Positions 1 to 8,165 of a stretch of 64,000 nt of DNA are shown here, one piece after another. The DNA is taken from positions 1 through 64,000 of the forward strand of contig JAAYJQ010000031.1 in the NCBI GenBank assembly GCA_012522855.1, written 5' to 3'. Positions within the stretch are counted from its first letter, which is position 1; the number at the start of each line of letters is the position of its first letter. This stretch comes from Bacteroidales bacterium (GTDB lineage Bacteria > Bacteroidota > Bacteroidia > Bacteroidales > UBA932). The notes under the pieces were generated by a model. It worked only from the letters and a program-made list of their open reading frames with translations, ran no database searches and had not been told where the DNA came from. Position numbers and translations under genes: made by a program.

Positions 1-136
1 CTGGGCCCGGGAGCTGCGGGGAGCTCCGCAATGGGCTCTCCTCGCTCCCGCGACCAGCCCTCCTACGGCGAATCAAACTGACTGTCAATCGCTTGCCCAA
101 GAGTTGCATTTGGATTTTGAATTCGCGCAAAAATTA

Positions 137-180
137 GACGCATTGAAATCTTTAATGCCTTGATTGTCAATGCGCAAAAC
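137..180. repeat. 44-base dispersed repeat, copy 1
   Basis: This segment begins gacgcattgaaatc and ends aaaac. It aligns without gaps to 31954-31997 at about 34 of 44 positions, the first 14 being identical. Both copies are intergenic. The function is unknown; it could be a transposon end, a binding site or an old small mobile element. Confidence 0.45.
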
Positions 181-247
181 CTTGCCGTTACCTGCTTCTT
201 CAAGCGAGTTCTTGGCAGCGAGATGCATGCGAAAGCCACCTTGGAGA

Positions 248-488
248 CCTCCGTACGAAGACGGAGGCTTTCCGTGGCGATAGTATACTCACGATTCAGG
301 CCGCGATCAATTGTCGCGGCGGGATCAGGGCCGCAATAATAGAATCCCGGCCGGGATAACGTGACGCAGGACGTGTACGGGATGTGACCGGAACGATTTG
401 AAAACCAGCACCTTCTCGGTTTTCACCCTGGGCGGATAGGTAGGGTGAAAAATAACATCTGCCGGATAGCGTGACAGATAGGGTCACG
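248..488. repeat. Cluster of six short inverted repeats
   Basis: Hairpins visible in order: 248-267 (cctccgt/acggagg), about 301-321 (ccgcga/tcgcgg), 344-357 (perfect palindrome atcccggccgggat), 400-424 (gaaaacc/ggttttc), 421-450 (tttcaccct/agggtgaaa) and 470-488 (cgtgac/gtcacg). The fourth and fifth share bases 421-424, so they cannot form together. No protein explains them; a structured RNA or worn repeats are both possible. Confidence 0.45.
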
Positions 489-627
489 GGGTTGTGCGGC
501 GAAGGGGACTGAAAACGGAAACTTGAAAATACGGTTATGTGCCAGGCTGCGGACGGCATCGATGAACGATGCGGGCGCGTGTTCCGGGAAGTGCGGCCCC
601 GGGCGGGAAGGAGCCAGATGGCGAGTA

Positions 628-662
628 ATAAAAAGGGCAGGATTCTTTCGGAATCTTGCCCC
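628..662 (-). terminator. Intrinsic terminator after tRNA-Arg(ACG)
   Basis: Read leftward, a GC-rich hairpin (gggcaagattc/gaatcctgccc, one mismatch, short loop) at 662-635 is followed directly by a run of five T. It lies just downstream of the leftward tRNA gene and would end the rplS-tRNA transcript. Confidence 0.8.
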
Positions 663-698
663 CTTATGCCTTCTACACACGTAGAATGGCGTTTCTAG

Positions 699-772
699 TG
701 ACCTCCACAGGATTCAAACCTGTAACCTTTTGATCCGTAGTCAAATGCTCTATTCAGTTGAGCTAGGAGGCC
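699..772 (-). tRNA. tRNA-Arg (anticodon ACG)
   Basis: The complement strand folds as a cloverleaf. The acceptor ggcctcc pairs with ggaggtc (one G-U), the anticodon stem is tttga/tcaaa around the loop ctacgga giving anticodon ACG, and the T arm is acagg-ttcgaat-like-cctgt (loop tttgaat). Discriminator base is A and CCA is not encoded. It lies 33 bases downstream of rplS on the same strand and before a terminator, so it is probably processed from the rplS transcript. Confidence 0.93.
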
Positions 773-805
773 GTTGTGAAGGGATCTGCATCCCCTCGTA
801 TGGCT

Positions 806-1228
806 CTATTCAGTTTGCTGAGTCTCTTGCAGAGTCTCTTCAACGGCTGGAGCGCTCGCTTCCTGAAGGGCGGAAAACTTCCGCTCCTTGATTCTTGCCT
901 TCTTGCCGGAAAGTTTACGCAGGTAGAAGATTCTCGCTCTGCGCACCTTGCCGACCTTGTTCAGTTCGATGCTGTCGATGAAGGGGGACTGGAGAGGGAA
1001 GATCCTTTCGACCCCGATTCCGCCCGATATCTTGCGGACGGTGAAAGTCTTGGTCTGGGGTGTGGCGCCTTTGAGCTGCAGGACTACGCCTCTGAATTTC
1101 TGGAGTCTATCTTTGTCGCCTTCCTTGATCCGGTAGTTGACCGTGATGGTGTCGCCCGCCTTGAATTTCGGGAAAGAAGCAACTTTCTCGTTAGCGAAAG
1201 CTTGCTCAGCAATATTCATCAAATCCAT
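806..1228 (-). CDS. rplS: 50S ribosomal protein L19
   Basis: Structural protein of the large ribosomal subunit at the interface with the 30S subunit. The 140-residue product shows the L19 core: KFKAGDTITVNYRI near residue 20, KFRGVVLQLKG near 44, SGGIGVERIFPLQSP near 69 and VRRARIFYLRKLSGKKARIKE near 95. A short acidic, Gln/Glu-rich tail follows residue 117 and is longer than in the E. coli protein, which is common in Bacteroidota. A good promoter lies upstream (1304-1334) and tRNA-Arg(ACG) follows on the same strand. The identity is secure. Confidence 0.97.
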   Translation of the reverse strand: MDLMNIAEQAFANEKVASFPKFKAGDTITVNYRIKEGDKDRLQKFRGVVLQLKGATPQTKTFTVRKISGGIGVERIFPLQSPFIDSIELNKVGKVRRARIFYLRKLSGKKARIKERKFSALQEASAPAVEETLQETQQTE

Positions 1229-1303
1229 TTCAACACTATTTTAGCGCAACATTACGCACATCCGATAACGACCCGTAAGCGGTTGCCTTGATTTTTCGGA
1301 CGA

Positions 1304-1334
1304 CAAAAGTACGAATTATTTTCTATTCAGCAAA
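1304..1334 (-). promoter_or_regulatory. Bacteroidota-type promoter for rplS
   Basis: On the complement strand, TTTG (1334-1331), a 19-base spacer and TACTTTTG (1311-1304) match the -33/-7 consensus TTTG-N19-21-TAnnTTTG of this phylum. It lies between the dnaJ stop codon and rplS and reads into rplS. Confidence 0.75.
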
Positions 1335-1340
1335 ATAATT

Positions 1341-2531
1341 CTAGAAAATGTTCTTTTCCTTGTCGAAAAGAATCTTGTCGTCCCGGCTGAGATCCGGGGT
1401 GAAGGAGTTGCTTCCGCGCATCCCTTCGATCGCCTCCTGCTCGTTCCGGTTCAGGCGACGGGGAATCCACACCAGGATTTTCACGTAGAGGTCCCCTGTT
1501 CCGCTTCCGTAGCCGCTGACGGCCGGGAGCCCTTTGTTGCGTAGCTTGATGACAGTGCCCGACTGCGTTCCCGGATCCAACTTGACCTTATAGGAACCGT
1601 CCAGACAGGGTACGGTGATCTCCGTGCCCAGAATGGCATCGGTTACCGGGATCACGGTGGAATAGAACAGATTCTTCCCGTTTCTTTTAAGAACAGAATG
1701 TTTGATCTCTTCGATGATCACGAGCAGATCGCCATTCACACCGTTGTGCGGAGCCGAATGTCCCTCGCCCCGGAGGGTCAGCTGCATACCGTTCTCGACT
1801 CCGGCAGGAATTTTGACCTTGACCGTCTCGCGTCTGCGGATCAATCCCGTCCCTCCGCAGGTACGACAGGGATTCGTGATGATCTTTCCTTCACCGCCGC
1901 ATTGGGAGCAGGTGGAATAGGTCATCGTCCTGCCGAACAGGGAATTGGTTACATGCTGGACCTGGCCGGACCCGTGGCAGGTCGGGCAGGTCTTGACGTC
2001 GGACGCATTCCGGGTTCCGCGTCCGCTGCAGTCGGAGCAGGGACGGTTGCGTTCGATGGTGATGTCCTTCTCTGTCCCGGCGGCGATCTCTTCCAGGGTC
2101 AGGCGTACGCGTGTGCGGATGTCCCTTCCCCGGTAGACCCGCTGCTCGGCGCGTTCCTGCCCACCTCCGAAACCGAAGCCTCCGCTCCCGAATCCTCCAA
2201 AACCTCCGCCGAAGGCGCCTCCGAACAAGTCGCGCAGGAGGTCGTCCAGATTTCCGAATCCGCCGCTGAAGTCCGGACCGGGCTGCCCGTCTACCCCGGC
2301 GAACCCGAACTGGTCATACCTGGCCTTCTTTTGCGGGTCGCTCAAGACCGAATAGGCCTCGGAGGCTTCCTTGAACTTCTCCTCCGCCTTTTTCTTCTCG
2401 GCATCGGAACCATCGACCCATCGGTCGGGATGCCATTTCAGGGCAGCCTTCCGGTAAGCCTGTTTGATATCGTCCGCGCTAGCGTTCCGCTCGACACCCA
2501 GTACTATGTAGTAATCTCTTTTGTCTGCCAT
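1341..2531 (-). CDS. dnaJ: Chaperone protein DnaJ (Hsp40)
   Basis: Type I J-protein co-chaperone that stimulates DnaK ATPase and delivers unfolded substrates. In the 396 residues the J domain occupies about 1-70 with the HPD motif (KWHPDRWVDG near 33). A Gly/Phe-rich linker follows (about 85-130), then the zinc-finger domain with four CxxCxGxG-type repeats (CSDCSGRGT, CPTCHGSGQ, CSQCGGEGK, CRTCGGTGL, about 165-232), then the C-terminal substrate-binding domains. It lies 13 bases after grpE, so both form one heat-shock unit. No dnaK or hrcA is in the window. Confidence 0.97.
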   Translation of the reverse strand: MADKRDYYIVLGVERNASADDIKQAYRKAALKWHPDRWVDGSDAEKKKAEEKFKEASEAYSVLSDPQKKARYDQFGFAGVDGQPGPDFSGGFGNLDDLLRDLFGGAFGGGFGGFGSGGFGFGGGQERAEQRVYRGRDIRTRVRLTLEEIAAGTEKDITIERNRPCSDCSGRGTRNASDVKTCPTCHGSGQVQHVTNSLFGRTMTYSTCSQCGGEGKIITNPCRTCGGTGLIRRRETVKVKIPAGVENGMQLTLRGEGHSAPHNGVNGDLLVIIEEIKHSVLKRNGKNLFYSTVIPVTDAILGTEITVPCLDGSYKVKLDPGTQSGTVIKLRNKGLPAVSGYGSGTGDLYVKILVWIPRRLNRNEQEAIEGMRGSNSFTPDLSRDDKILFDKEKNIF

Positions 2532-2544
2532 CCTCAGGAACCTC

Positions 2545-3129
2545 CTATATTCCTACCACCACTTTGGCGTAGCGGATGACTTTTCCGCCCAGTTTGTAGC
2601 CTGCCTGCACCACTTCGAAGACCTTTCCTTTCTCGGCCTCCGGAGCAGGCATTTGCGCGACGGCCTCATGGACGTCGGTATCGAAGGTCTCTCCCTTGGC
2701 AGGAATCATTTCCAGCCCTTTGGTCTTGAGATAAGCCATCAGTTTCGAGTAGATCAGCAGGGTGCCCTCTTTCGCGGCCTCGTCCGTCGAGTCCTCCAGC
2801 ATTTTGAGCGCATGCTCACAGTCGTCCAGAACCGGCAGCAAACCTTTGATGGTGTCGGTAGCAGCCGTGTTCACGAGGTTGAGCCGGTCTTCTGCGGAGC
2901 GCCTGCGGAAAGTTTCGAATTCAGCCATCAGCCGGAGATAATCATCCTTCTCCTTCGCAACCTGTTCTTTTTCCTTTTCCAGTGCTTCCTTGAGCGCGGA
3001 AAGCTCCTTTTCCAGTCCTTCCGACTTTTCCTTCTTCGGGTCCGTTTTCTTCTGAACCTTCTGCTTCGGCTGCTGCGCAGCGTTTTCTTTTTCCATCATT
3101 ATCTTGTTTTTTTCTTTTTGCTTTGGCAT
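2545..3129 (-). CDS. grpE: Nucleotide exchange factor GrpE
   Basis: Releases ADP from DnaK, acting with DnaJ. The 194-residue product has a Lys/Glu-rich, unstructured and coiled-coil N-terminal half (about 1-75), then the GrpE core with YLRLMAEFETFRRRSAED (about 65-82), LLPVLDDCEHAL (about 97) and the beta-domain ending GYKLGGKVIRYAKVVV. The ATG at 3129 is followed by a basic stretch; internal starts at MMEKEN are possible but less likely. It is the first gene of grpE-dnaJ. I found no CIRCE-like inverted repeat upstream. Confidence 0.95.
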   Translation of the reverse strand: MPKQKEKNKIMMEKENAAQQPKQKVQKKTDPKKEKSEGLEKELSALKEALEKEKEQVAKEKDDYLRLMAEFETFRRRSAEDRLNLVNTAATDTIKGLLPVLDDCEHALKMLEDSTDEAAKEGTLLIYSKLMAYLKTKGLEMIPAKGETFDTDVHEAVAQMPAPEAEKGKVFEVVQAGYKLGGKVIRYAKVVVGI

Positions 3130-3274
3130 AATATTTCAATTTTCTGAACCGTCTCGAGAACAATCCCAAGAGGGTCAGTAGGATGATCGCTAAAATCATG
3201 ATCAAAGTGCCCGACAGGGGTGTTCTGCCGATCAGGCACATTGGGAGAAAAGCAAAATATCTGCCAGAGGAGAA

Positions 3275-4666
3275 TTATGCCACTTTGTCAGTCCGGACAA
3301 GATACTGTTCCGAGCGGAAGGTCAGCATCATGAAAAGGATGGAAATGACACAGGCGGCAAGCAGTTCGATGAACACCATGTCCAGCCCGGCGTTTTTCAT
3401 CGTGAAACCGATCACGAGGTTCGCCAGCACGGCGGTGCCGAGTACGTAGCCTAAGAAACCTGTCAGGCCCGCGGCTGTCCCGGAAGCATTTTTCGGCGCG
3501 AGGTCCAGCGCTTGCACACCGATCAGCATCACCGGCCCGTAAATAAAGAAGCCGATCGCGATGAGGCAGGCAATGATGATGATCAGATTGTCGAGGTTCC
3601 GCCAATAAATGAAGATGGCGACACCGACCAGGATCATAAACAGGATGGTCGGAAGCGCCCGGCGTCCGTGGAAGACCTTGTCACTCAGCCATCCGCAGAA
3701 CAAAGTTCCAGGGATCGCCGCGAATTCGTAGGCGAAATAGGCCCAGCCTGTGCTGGTCAGGTCAATGCCCTTGTCGGTCAGGATTTTGGGCACCCAGTCC
3801 AGGCAGCCGTACCGGACCATGTAGACAAAGGCGTTGGCAAATGCGATGTACCACAGCAGCTTGTTGGAAAGCACGGTTTTGAAAATATCCCGGATCGACA
3901 GTACCTGTTCGCTTTTCTCCGAATAGCTCTTCGCGGCATGTCCGGACCATTTTTCAATGGAGGGGAGGCCGCAGGACTGGGGCGTGTCCCGGATCAGGCT
4001 GTAGGCTATGATGGCGATCAGCACGGCAACCGCGGCGGGGAAAAGATAGGTTCCAATCAAGAAATAATACTCCGTGTGCGCCCCGTAGAACCAGGATCCG
4101 AACCAAGTGGCTCCGTAGGTGGCCATGGGGCCGACCAAGGCTCCGCCGATATTGTGCGCGCAGTTCCAGACGGACATCCAGCGGCCGCGCTCCTTGATGG
4201 AGAACCAGTGGGTCATGACCCGGCCGCAGGGCGGCCAGCCCATACCGTTGAACCAGCCTACCAGAAAGTTCAAGACAGCCATCAGTATGATCGCCCAGCT
4301 TTTGTGCTCCACCCCGAGCCACTGCACCGGAACGATCATGAATGCCATCGACAGGGCGGCCAGTACAAGTCCGAGGGGGAGGAAGCGCCGGGCGTTGCTC
4401 CGGTCGCTGATGCTGGCCATCAGGAATTTCGAGAAGCCGTAGGCGATGGCGTTCATCGACAGAACAACGGCCAGTTCACCGGTCTGAAAGCCCAACGCTT
4501 CGAGCCCCGGGATGGCCATGGAAAAGTTCTTCCTGACGATGTAGAAACCGGCGTAGCCGATGAATATGCCCAAGAACACTTGCCACCTGAGTTTCCGGTA
4601 GCGAGGTCCTACCTCTTCCTCGGCGATTTCATTTTTGAAAGGCGGTGGCGTCAGAAAATTCCGCAT
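3275..4666 (-). CDS. glpT: Glycerol-3-phosphate transporter-like MFS protein
   Basis: Organophosphate:phosphate antiporter family member of the inner membrane, most like GlpT (glycerol-3-phosphate in, phosphate out). The 463 residues contain about 12 membrane spans. Family signatures are GYAGFYIVRKNFSMA (about 38-52), the loop DRSNARRFLPLG (about 87), FNGMGWPPCGRVMTHWF (about 140) and WNCAHNIGGALVGP (about 167). It is transcribed away from a secreted phosphoesterase (4776), which could release organic phosphates for it; that link is inferred from position only. The family also includes UhpT, so the exact substrate is not proven. Confidence 0.85.
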   Translation of the reverse strand: MRNFLTPPPFKNEIAEEEVGPRYRKLRWQVFLGIFIGYAGFYIVRKNFSMAIPGLEALGFQTGELAVVLSMNAIAYGFSKFLMASISDRSNARRFLPLGLVLAALSMAFMIVPVQWLGVEHKSWAIILMAVLNFLVGWFNGMGWPPCGRVMTHWFSIKERGRWMSVWNCAHNIGGALVGPMATYGATWFGSWFYGAHTEYYFLIGTYLFPAAVAVLIAIIAYSLIRDTPQSCGLPSIEKWSGHAAKSYSEKSEQVLSIRDIFKTVLSNKLLWYIAFANAFVYMVRYGCLDWVPKILTDKGIDLTSTGWAYFAYEFAAIPGTLFCGWLSDKVFHGRRALPTILFMILVGVAIFIYWRNLDNLIIIIACLIAIGFFIYGPVMLIGVQALDLAPKNASGTAAGLTGFLGYVLGTAVLANLVIGFTMKNAGLDMVFIELLAACVISILFMMLTFRSEQYLVRTDKVA

Positions 4667-4775
4667 CGTGTTACATTCTTGTGATGAATAGGCACGAATA
4701 TAACGAAAATTGTGTAAATTGAAGAACTTTGCAATACTTGGTATCCGGATAACATTACTATAATACTGTCATAAA

Positions 4776-6176
4776 ATGAGTAAACGAATTCTTATTATTT
4801 TAATCGCGCTGCTCGTCTGCACCTTGGCCGAGGCCCGCAAGGTCTCCGGCCGGGTGCATTGCAGCGGCGATGCCCTTTCCGGCGTGATTGTCACGGACGG
4901 AACGAACTTTACGACGACCCGCCGGAACGGAAAATTCAAACTCCAGCTGGCTGAGGACGCGAAATTCGTCTGGGTGGTCACCCCAAGCGGTTATACCGCT
5001 GATTTCAGTTCGGGCGCGCCCCGGTTTTACCACTGTGCCGGTGACGGAAATTCCTTCGATTTCGATCTGATCCGGACGCTCGACACGATGGACTACACCC
5101 TCTTTTCCGTGTCTGATCCACAGTTCAAGAATGAACAGCAGTTCGCGCAGTTTTGCGCGGAGCCGCTTGAAGATTTGATAGAGAACGCGCGGAAATATGG
5201 CGCCGTCTCGAACACCGTCGGCATTGCGCTGGGGGACGTTTGCTGGGACAATCTTGCGTTGCTCGAGCCATATAAACAGGCGATCGCGGGAACCGGCATT
5301 CCGTTCTATGCGGTAATCGGAAACCATGACCACAACCAGAACAAGTCGGGAGACGATGCGACTCGGGAAGATTTCGAGGATGCTTTCGGCCCCGTCAACT
5401 TCGCGTTCTTCCTGGGGAAGGATCTGGTCATCGGACTCGACAACATCATCTACGAAGGCAACAAGAAGTACCAGGAAGGCTATACCGACCGGGAATTCGC
5501 TTTCTTGAAGGGTTTGCTTGCATACATCCCTGCCGAAACCCATTTGTACATCGCCCAACACAGTCCGCTGTATTTTTGGAAACAGGAGAAGTATGTGGTG
5601 AGGGGAAGCGAATTGCTGGAGTTGCTCGACGGTTACAGGGTCGATTTCCTGTCCGGCCATCACCATACTCAGAACAACCTGACATATTCGGAGAACATCC
5701 GGGAACATACTGCCCCAAGCATCTGCGGGACTTGGTGGGACACTGAATATTGTCCTGACGGTACTCCGCGCGGCTATCAGATTTTTTCCTCCACCGACGG
5801 CGACTTCCGCTGGTTCACGCATCCGATCGACTATCCGGACGATTTCCAGTATGAGATCATCCCGCTGGGCGCATCCCGTTGGAATCCGGATGCCGTCGTG
5901 GCGAATGTGTGGGACTACGACGAAGACTGGACCGTGGAATGGTATCAGGACGGAGTTCCGAAGGGACCGATGGAGCAGGTGATGGATGCTTCCCCTACGT
6001 TCATCAAGCAAATTGAGGCCGCTTTCGGAGATCGGGAAATTCCGGAATACAAGCAGCCGAGTCTGAACAACCACTACTTTGCCGCCCGGCCGGATTCCAC
6101 GGCCAAGGGTATCGAGATCGTCATCAAGGGACGGAACGGAGAAGTCTGGAAAGAGAAGGTCGACCTCTCGGAATGA
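4776..6176 (+). CDS. Secreted calcineurin-like metallophosphoesterase
   Basis: Predicted periplasmic or surface phosphoesterase. Of 466 residues, 1-20 form a signal peptide (LIILIALLVCTLAEA). An N-terminal immunoglobulin-like MetallophosN segment (about 22-95) is followed by the two-metal core: SDPQ (about 113), GDVCWD (about 152), GNHDHN (about 187), a His in QHSPLYF and GHHHTQN (about 295). A C-terminal MetallophosC domain (about 330-466) ends the protein. The first metal motif is DPQ instead of the common DxH, as seen in several members of this three-domain group. Only 13 bases separate it from the ABC-F gene downstream. Confidence 0.88.
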   Translation: MSKRILIILIALLVCTLAEARKVSGRVHCSGDALSGVIVTDGTNFTTTRRNGKFKLQLAEDAKFVWVVTPSGYTADFSSGAPRFYHCAGDGNSFDFDLIRTLDTMDYTLFSVSDPQFKNEQQFAQFCAEPLEDLIENARKYGAVSNTVGIALGDVCWDNLALLEPYKQAIAGTGIPFYAVIGNHDHNQNKSGDDATREDFEDAFGPVNFAFFLGKDLVIGLDNIIYEGNKKYQEGYTDREFAFLKGLLAYIPAETHLYIAQHSPLYFWKQEKYVVRGSELLELLDGYRVDFLSGHHHTQNNLTYSENIREHTAPSICGTWWDTEYCPDGTPRGYQIFSSTDGDFRWFTHPIDYPDDFQYEIIPLGASRWNPDAVVANVWDYDEDWTVEWYQDGVPKGPMEQVMDASPTFIKQIEAAFGDREIPEYKQPSLNNHYFAARPDSTAKGIEIVIKGRNGEVWKEKVDLSE

Positions 6177-6189
6177 AGCAAGGTAGTTC

Positions 6190-8142
6190 ATGGCCAGTTA
6201 TCTCCAGATTGAAAACATCAGCAAGTCCTATGGACCGAAAGTTCTTTTCGAGAAGATAGGCTTCAACATCAATGAGGGCGACAAAATCGCCCTCATTGCT
6301 CCGAACGGGACCGGGAAGACCTCTTTGCTCCGGATTCTGGCCGGGAAAGACAAATCCGACTCGGGCGGAAAGATCTTGTTTCTCAAAGACATCCGGATCG
6401 CGTTCCTGGAGCAGGAATATTCCTTCGATCCCGATGCGACCTTGTTCGGCCAGATCGTTTCGGACAGCCGTCCCTGGATGGAGCATCTGGATCCGGAACA
6501 CCGCGCGGACTACGAACAGCGGATCCGGCAGTTGCTGACATCCTTCGGTCTCCGGGATTTCAGCAAGAAGATGGGGGATTTGTCCGGGGGAGAGGTGAAG
6601 CGGGCGGCGATCGTTGTCATGCTTGCCAGCGAAGCGGATTTCTTCATTATGGACGAGCCGACGAACCATCTGGACATCGATGCCATCGAATACCTCGAAA
6701 ATTATCTTTCGCATGCCCGGTGCACCTTGCTCATGGTGACCCACGACCGATATTTCCTGGATGCGGTCTGCAATACCGTGATGGAGATGGATCGAGGGGC
6801 GGTCTACATCTACAAAGGCGGGTATCTGAACTATCTGGAGAAGCGTCAGGAACGGATCGACAACTACAATGCCGAGACCGACAAAGTCCGGAACCTCTTG
6901 AGGCGGGAACTGGAATGGATGCGTTCCACTCCCAGCGCCCGGACCGGCAAGGCGAAGTCCAGGAAGAATGCGTTCTACGATCTGAAAGACCGTGCCGAAC
7001 AAGTCTATCGAACAGACCAAGTCAGCCTGTCCGAGGTCGGGGGCGCTTCCCGGCTCGGCACCAAGATCATCAACTGCAAGGATCTTTCTTTCAGCTGGGA
7101 CGGGGTTTGCTATCTGAAGGATTTCACCTACAACTTCCAGCGGTACGAGAAGGTCGGAATCGTGGGCCCCAACGGCTGCGGTAAGACGACTTTCCTGAAT
7201 ATTCTCACAGGGTATGTGCCTCAAGGGACGGTATGGCACGAGCCGCGCTCAGCCGCAGCAGACAAGTCCCGAAGGGACGCAGGATGCGAGAATGGACGGC
7301 GGCTTGTGCCTATTGCCGTCCCTTGGGCTATCCAGGATGTCGCGATAAACAATGAGCCGCCATCAGGAAGCGTTCAAGGCGATTTCTGTCTGACCGGAAC
7401 GATTGAATGGGGAGAATCTTTGAAGATCGGGTATTACCGGCAGGAAGGGATGTCCTTCGACGAGGGCCAGACGGTGCTGGAAACGGTCAACGATCGTCAC
7501 CTTCTGGGCCGCTTCCTCTTTTCCCACGACATGCTGAACAACCGCATCGCGAATCTTTCCGGGGGCGAAAAGCGACGTCTCTACCTGCTGACCATCCTGA
7601 TGCAGCAGCCGAATCTGCTCGTGATGGACGAGCCGACCAACGATCTGGACATCGTGACGCTGAATGTCTTGGAGGAGTATCTGAAGGATTTCAAGGGTAC
7701 CTTGATCCTTGTTTCGCACGACCGTCATTTTCTGGACCGGCTCGTCGATCACTTGTTCGTGTTCACCGGCGACGGTCACGTGAAAGATTTCATCGGATCC
7801 TACAGCGAGTATCGGTCCTTTCTCAAAGAAGCGCAGGCTGACCGGCGCGCCCGTTCCCGCGATGCTGCCCGGGAGGAGCGGAGAGCGCGCGTCGCGAACA
7901 GCCCGAGTGAAACGGAGCCGCGTCCGCGACGACTGTCCTACAAAGAACAGCGCGAATTCGAGCAACTGGAAAAGGACATTGCCGCCCTATCCGCAGAGAA
8001 GGCGGAACTGGAGGCGCGCTTGAACGGTAATCCGGACGAGATCCCGGATTTCGCTGAAATTCAAAAACTTACGAACCGATATGCCGCGCTCTCCTCGGAA
8101 CTTGACGAAAAGGAAACCCGCTGGCTTGAGCTCAGCCTCTAA
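6190..8142 (+). CDS. ABC-F family ATPase with in-frame insertion
   Basis: Cytosolic twin-ATPase protein of the ABC-F group (Uup/EttA/YbiT-like), which act on ribosomes; it has no membrane domain. Of 650 residues, domain 1 has Walker A APNGTGKTS (about 36), signature LSGGEVKRAA (about 134) and Walker B FIMDEPTNHLD (about 155). The linker (about 225-275) is charged. Domain 2 has Walker A GPNGCGKTT (about 325), signature LSGGEKRRLYL (about 457) and Walker B LVMDEPTNDLD (about 480). A charged C-terminal coiled coil follows (about 590-650). Residues about 345-401, just after Walker A of domain 2, are extra compared with usual ABC-F proteins and derive from a palindromic DNA insertion. Codons flanking it remain in frame. 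Confidence 0.92.
   Translation: MASYLQIENISKSYGPKVLFEKIGFNINEGDKIALIAPNGTGKTSLLRILAGKDKSDSGGKILFLKDIRIAFLEQEYSFDPDATLFGQIVSDSRPWMEHLDPEHRADYEQRIRQLLTSFGLRDFSKKMGDLSGGEVKRAAIVVMLASEADFFIMDEPTNHLDIDAIEYLENYLSHARCTLLMVTHDRYFLDAVCNTVMEMDRGAVYIYKGGYLNYLEKRQERIDNYNAETDKVRNLLRRELEWMRSTPSARTGKAKSRKNAFYDLKDRAEQVYRTDQVSLSEVGGASRLGTKIINCKDLSFSWDGVCYLKDFTYNFQRYEKVGIVGPNGCGKTTFLNILTGYVPQGTVWHEPRSAAADKSRRDAGCENGRRLVPIAVPWAIQDVAINNEPPSGSVQGDFCLTGTIEWGESLKIGYYRQEGMSFDEGQTVLETVNDRHLLGRFLFSHDMLNNRIANLSGGEKRRLYLLTILMQQPNLLVMDEPTNDLDIVTLNVLEEYLKDFKGTLILVSHDRHFLDRLVDHLFVFTGDGHVKDFIGSYSEYRSFLKEAQADRRARSRDAAREERRARVANSPSETEPRPRRLSYKEQREFEQLEKDIAALSAEKAELEARLNGNPDEIPDFAEIQKLTNRYAALSSELDEKETRWLELSL
7222..7325. repeat. 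Palindromic element inside the ABC-F gene
   Basis: A long imperfect inverted repeat lies inside the coding sequence. The left arm (7222-7246) contains caagggacgg and gagccgc, and the right arm (7299-7325) contains gcggctt and ccgtcccttg; the arms pair along about 25 bases with small bulges. The interior holds a second small hairpin gtccc-gaa-gggac (7266-7278). It falls between the helix after Walker A and the strand that normally follows at once with a GTIEWGE-type motif (7394 onward), and it has no stop codon. This looks like a palindromic mobile element tolerated in a surface loop. Confidence 0.6.
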
Positions 8143-8165
8143 AGATTCTTGTGTGAGAAAGGAGA

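Larger units (their letters stand above)
1..627. other. Non-coding, hairpin-rich stretch
   Basis: No convincing gene is seen here. The two short leftward open frames (about 85 codons each) have no recognisable domain and overlap each other in different frames. The stretch holds a series of short inverted repeats between 248 and 488 and a 44-base motif at 137-180 that recurs at 31954-31997. The left edge may be the end of a feature lying outside the window. Confidence 0.6.

Noticed and set aside
296..680. Two leftward open frames of about 85 codons at the left edge
   Set aside because: They overlap in different frames, have no recognisable domain, cross several hairpins and one runs into the tRNA terminator.
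3130..3274. CIRCE-type heat-shock operator before grpE
   Set aside because: I looked for a nine-base inverted repeat with nine-base spacer and did not find one; no hrcA is in the window.
4667..4775. Promoters between glpT and the phosphoesterase gene
   Set aside because: Only poor matches to TAnnTTTG were seen on either strand (for example TATATTCG leftward), so none is claimed.
7200..7400. Frameshift or assembly error in the ABC-F gene
   Set aside because: The extra stretch is in frame on both sides, has no stop, and is explained by an inverted-repeat insertion, so I treat it as real.
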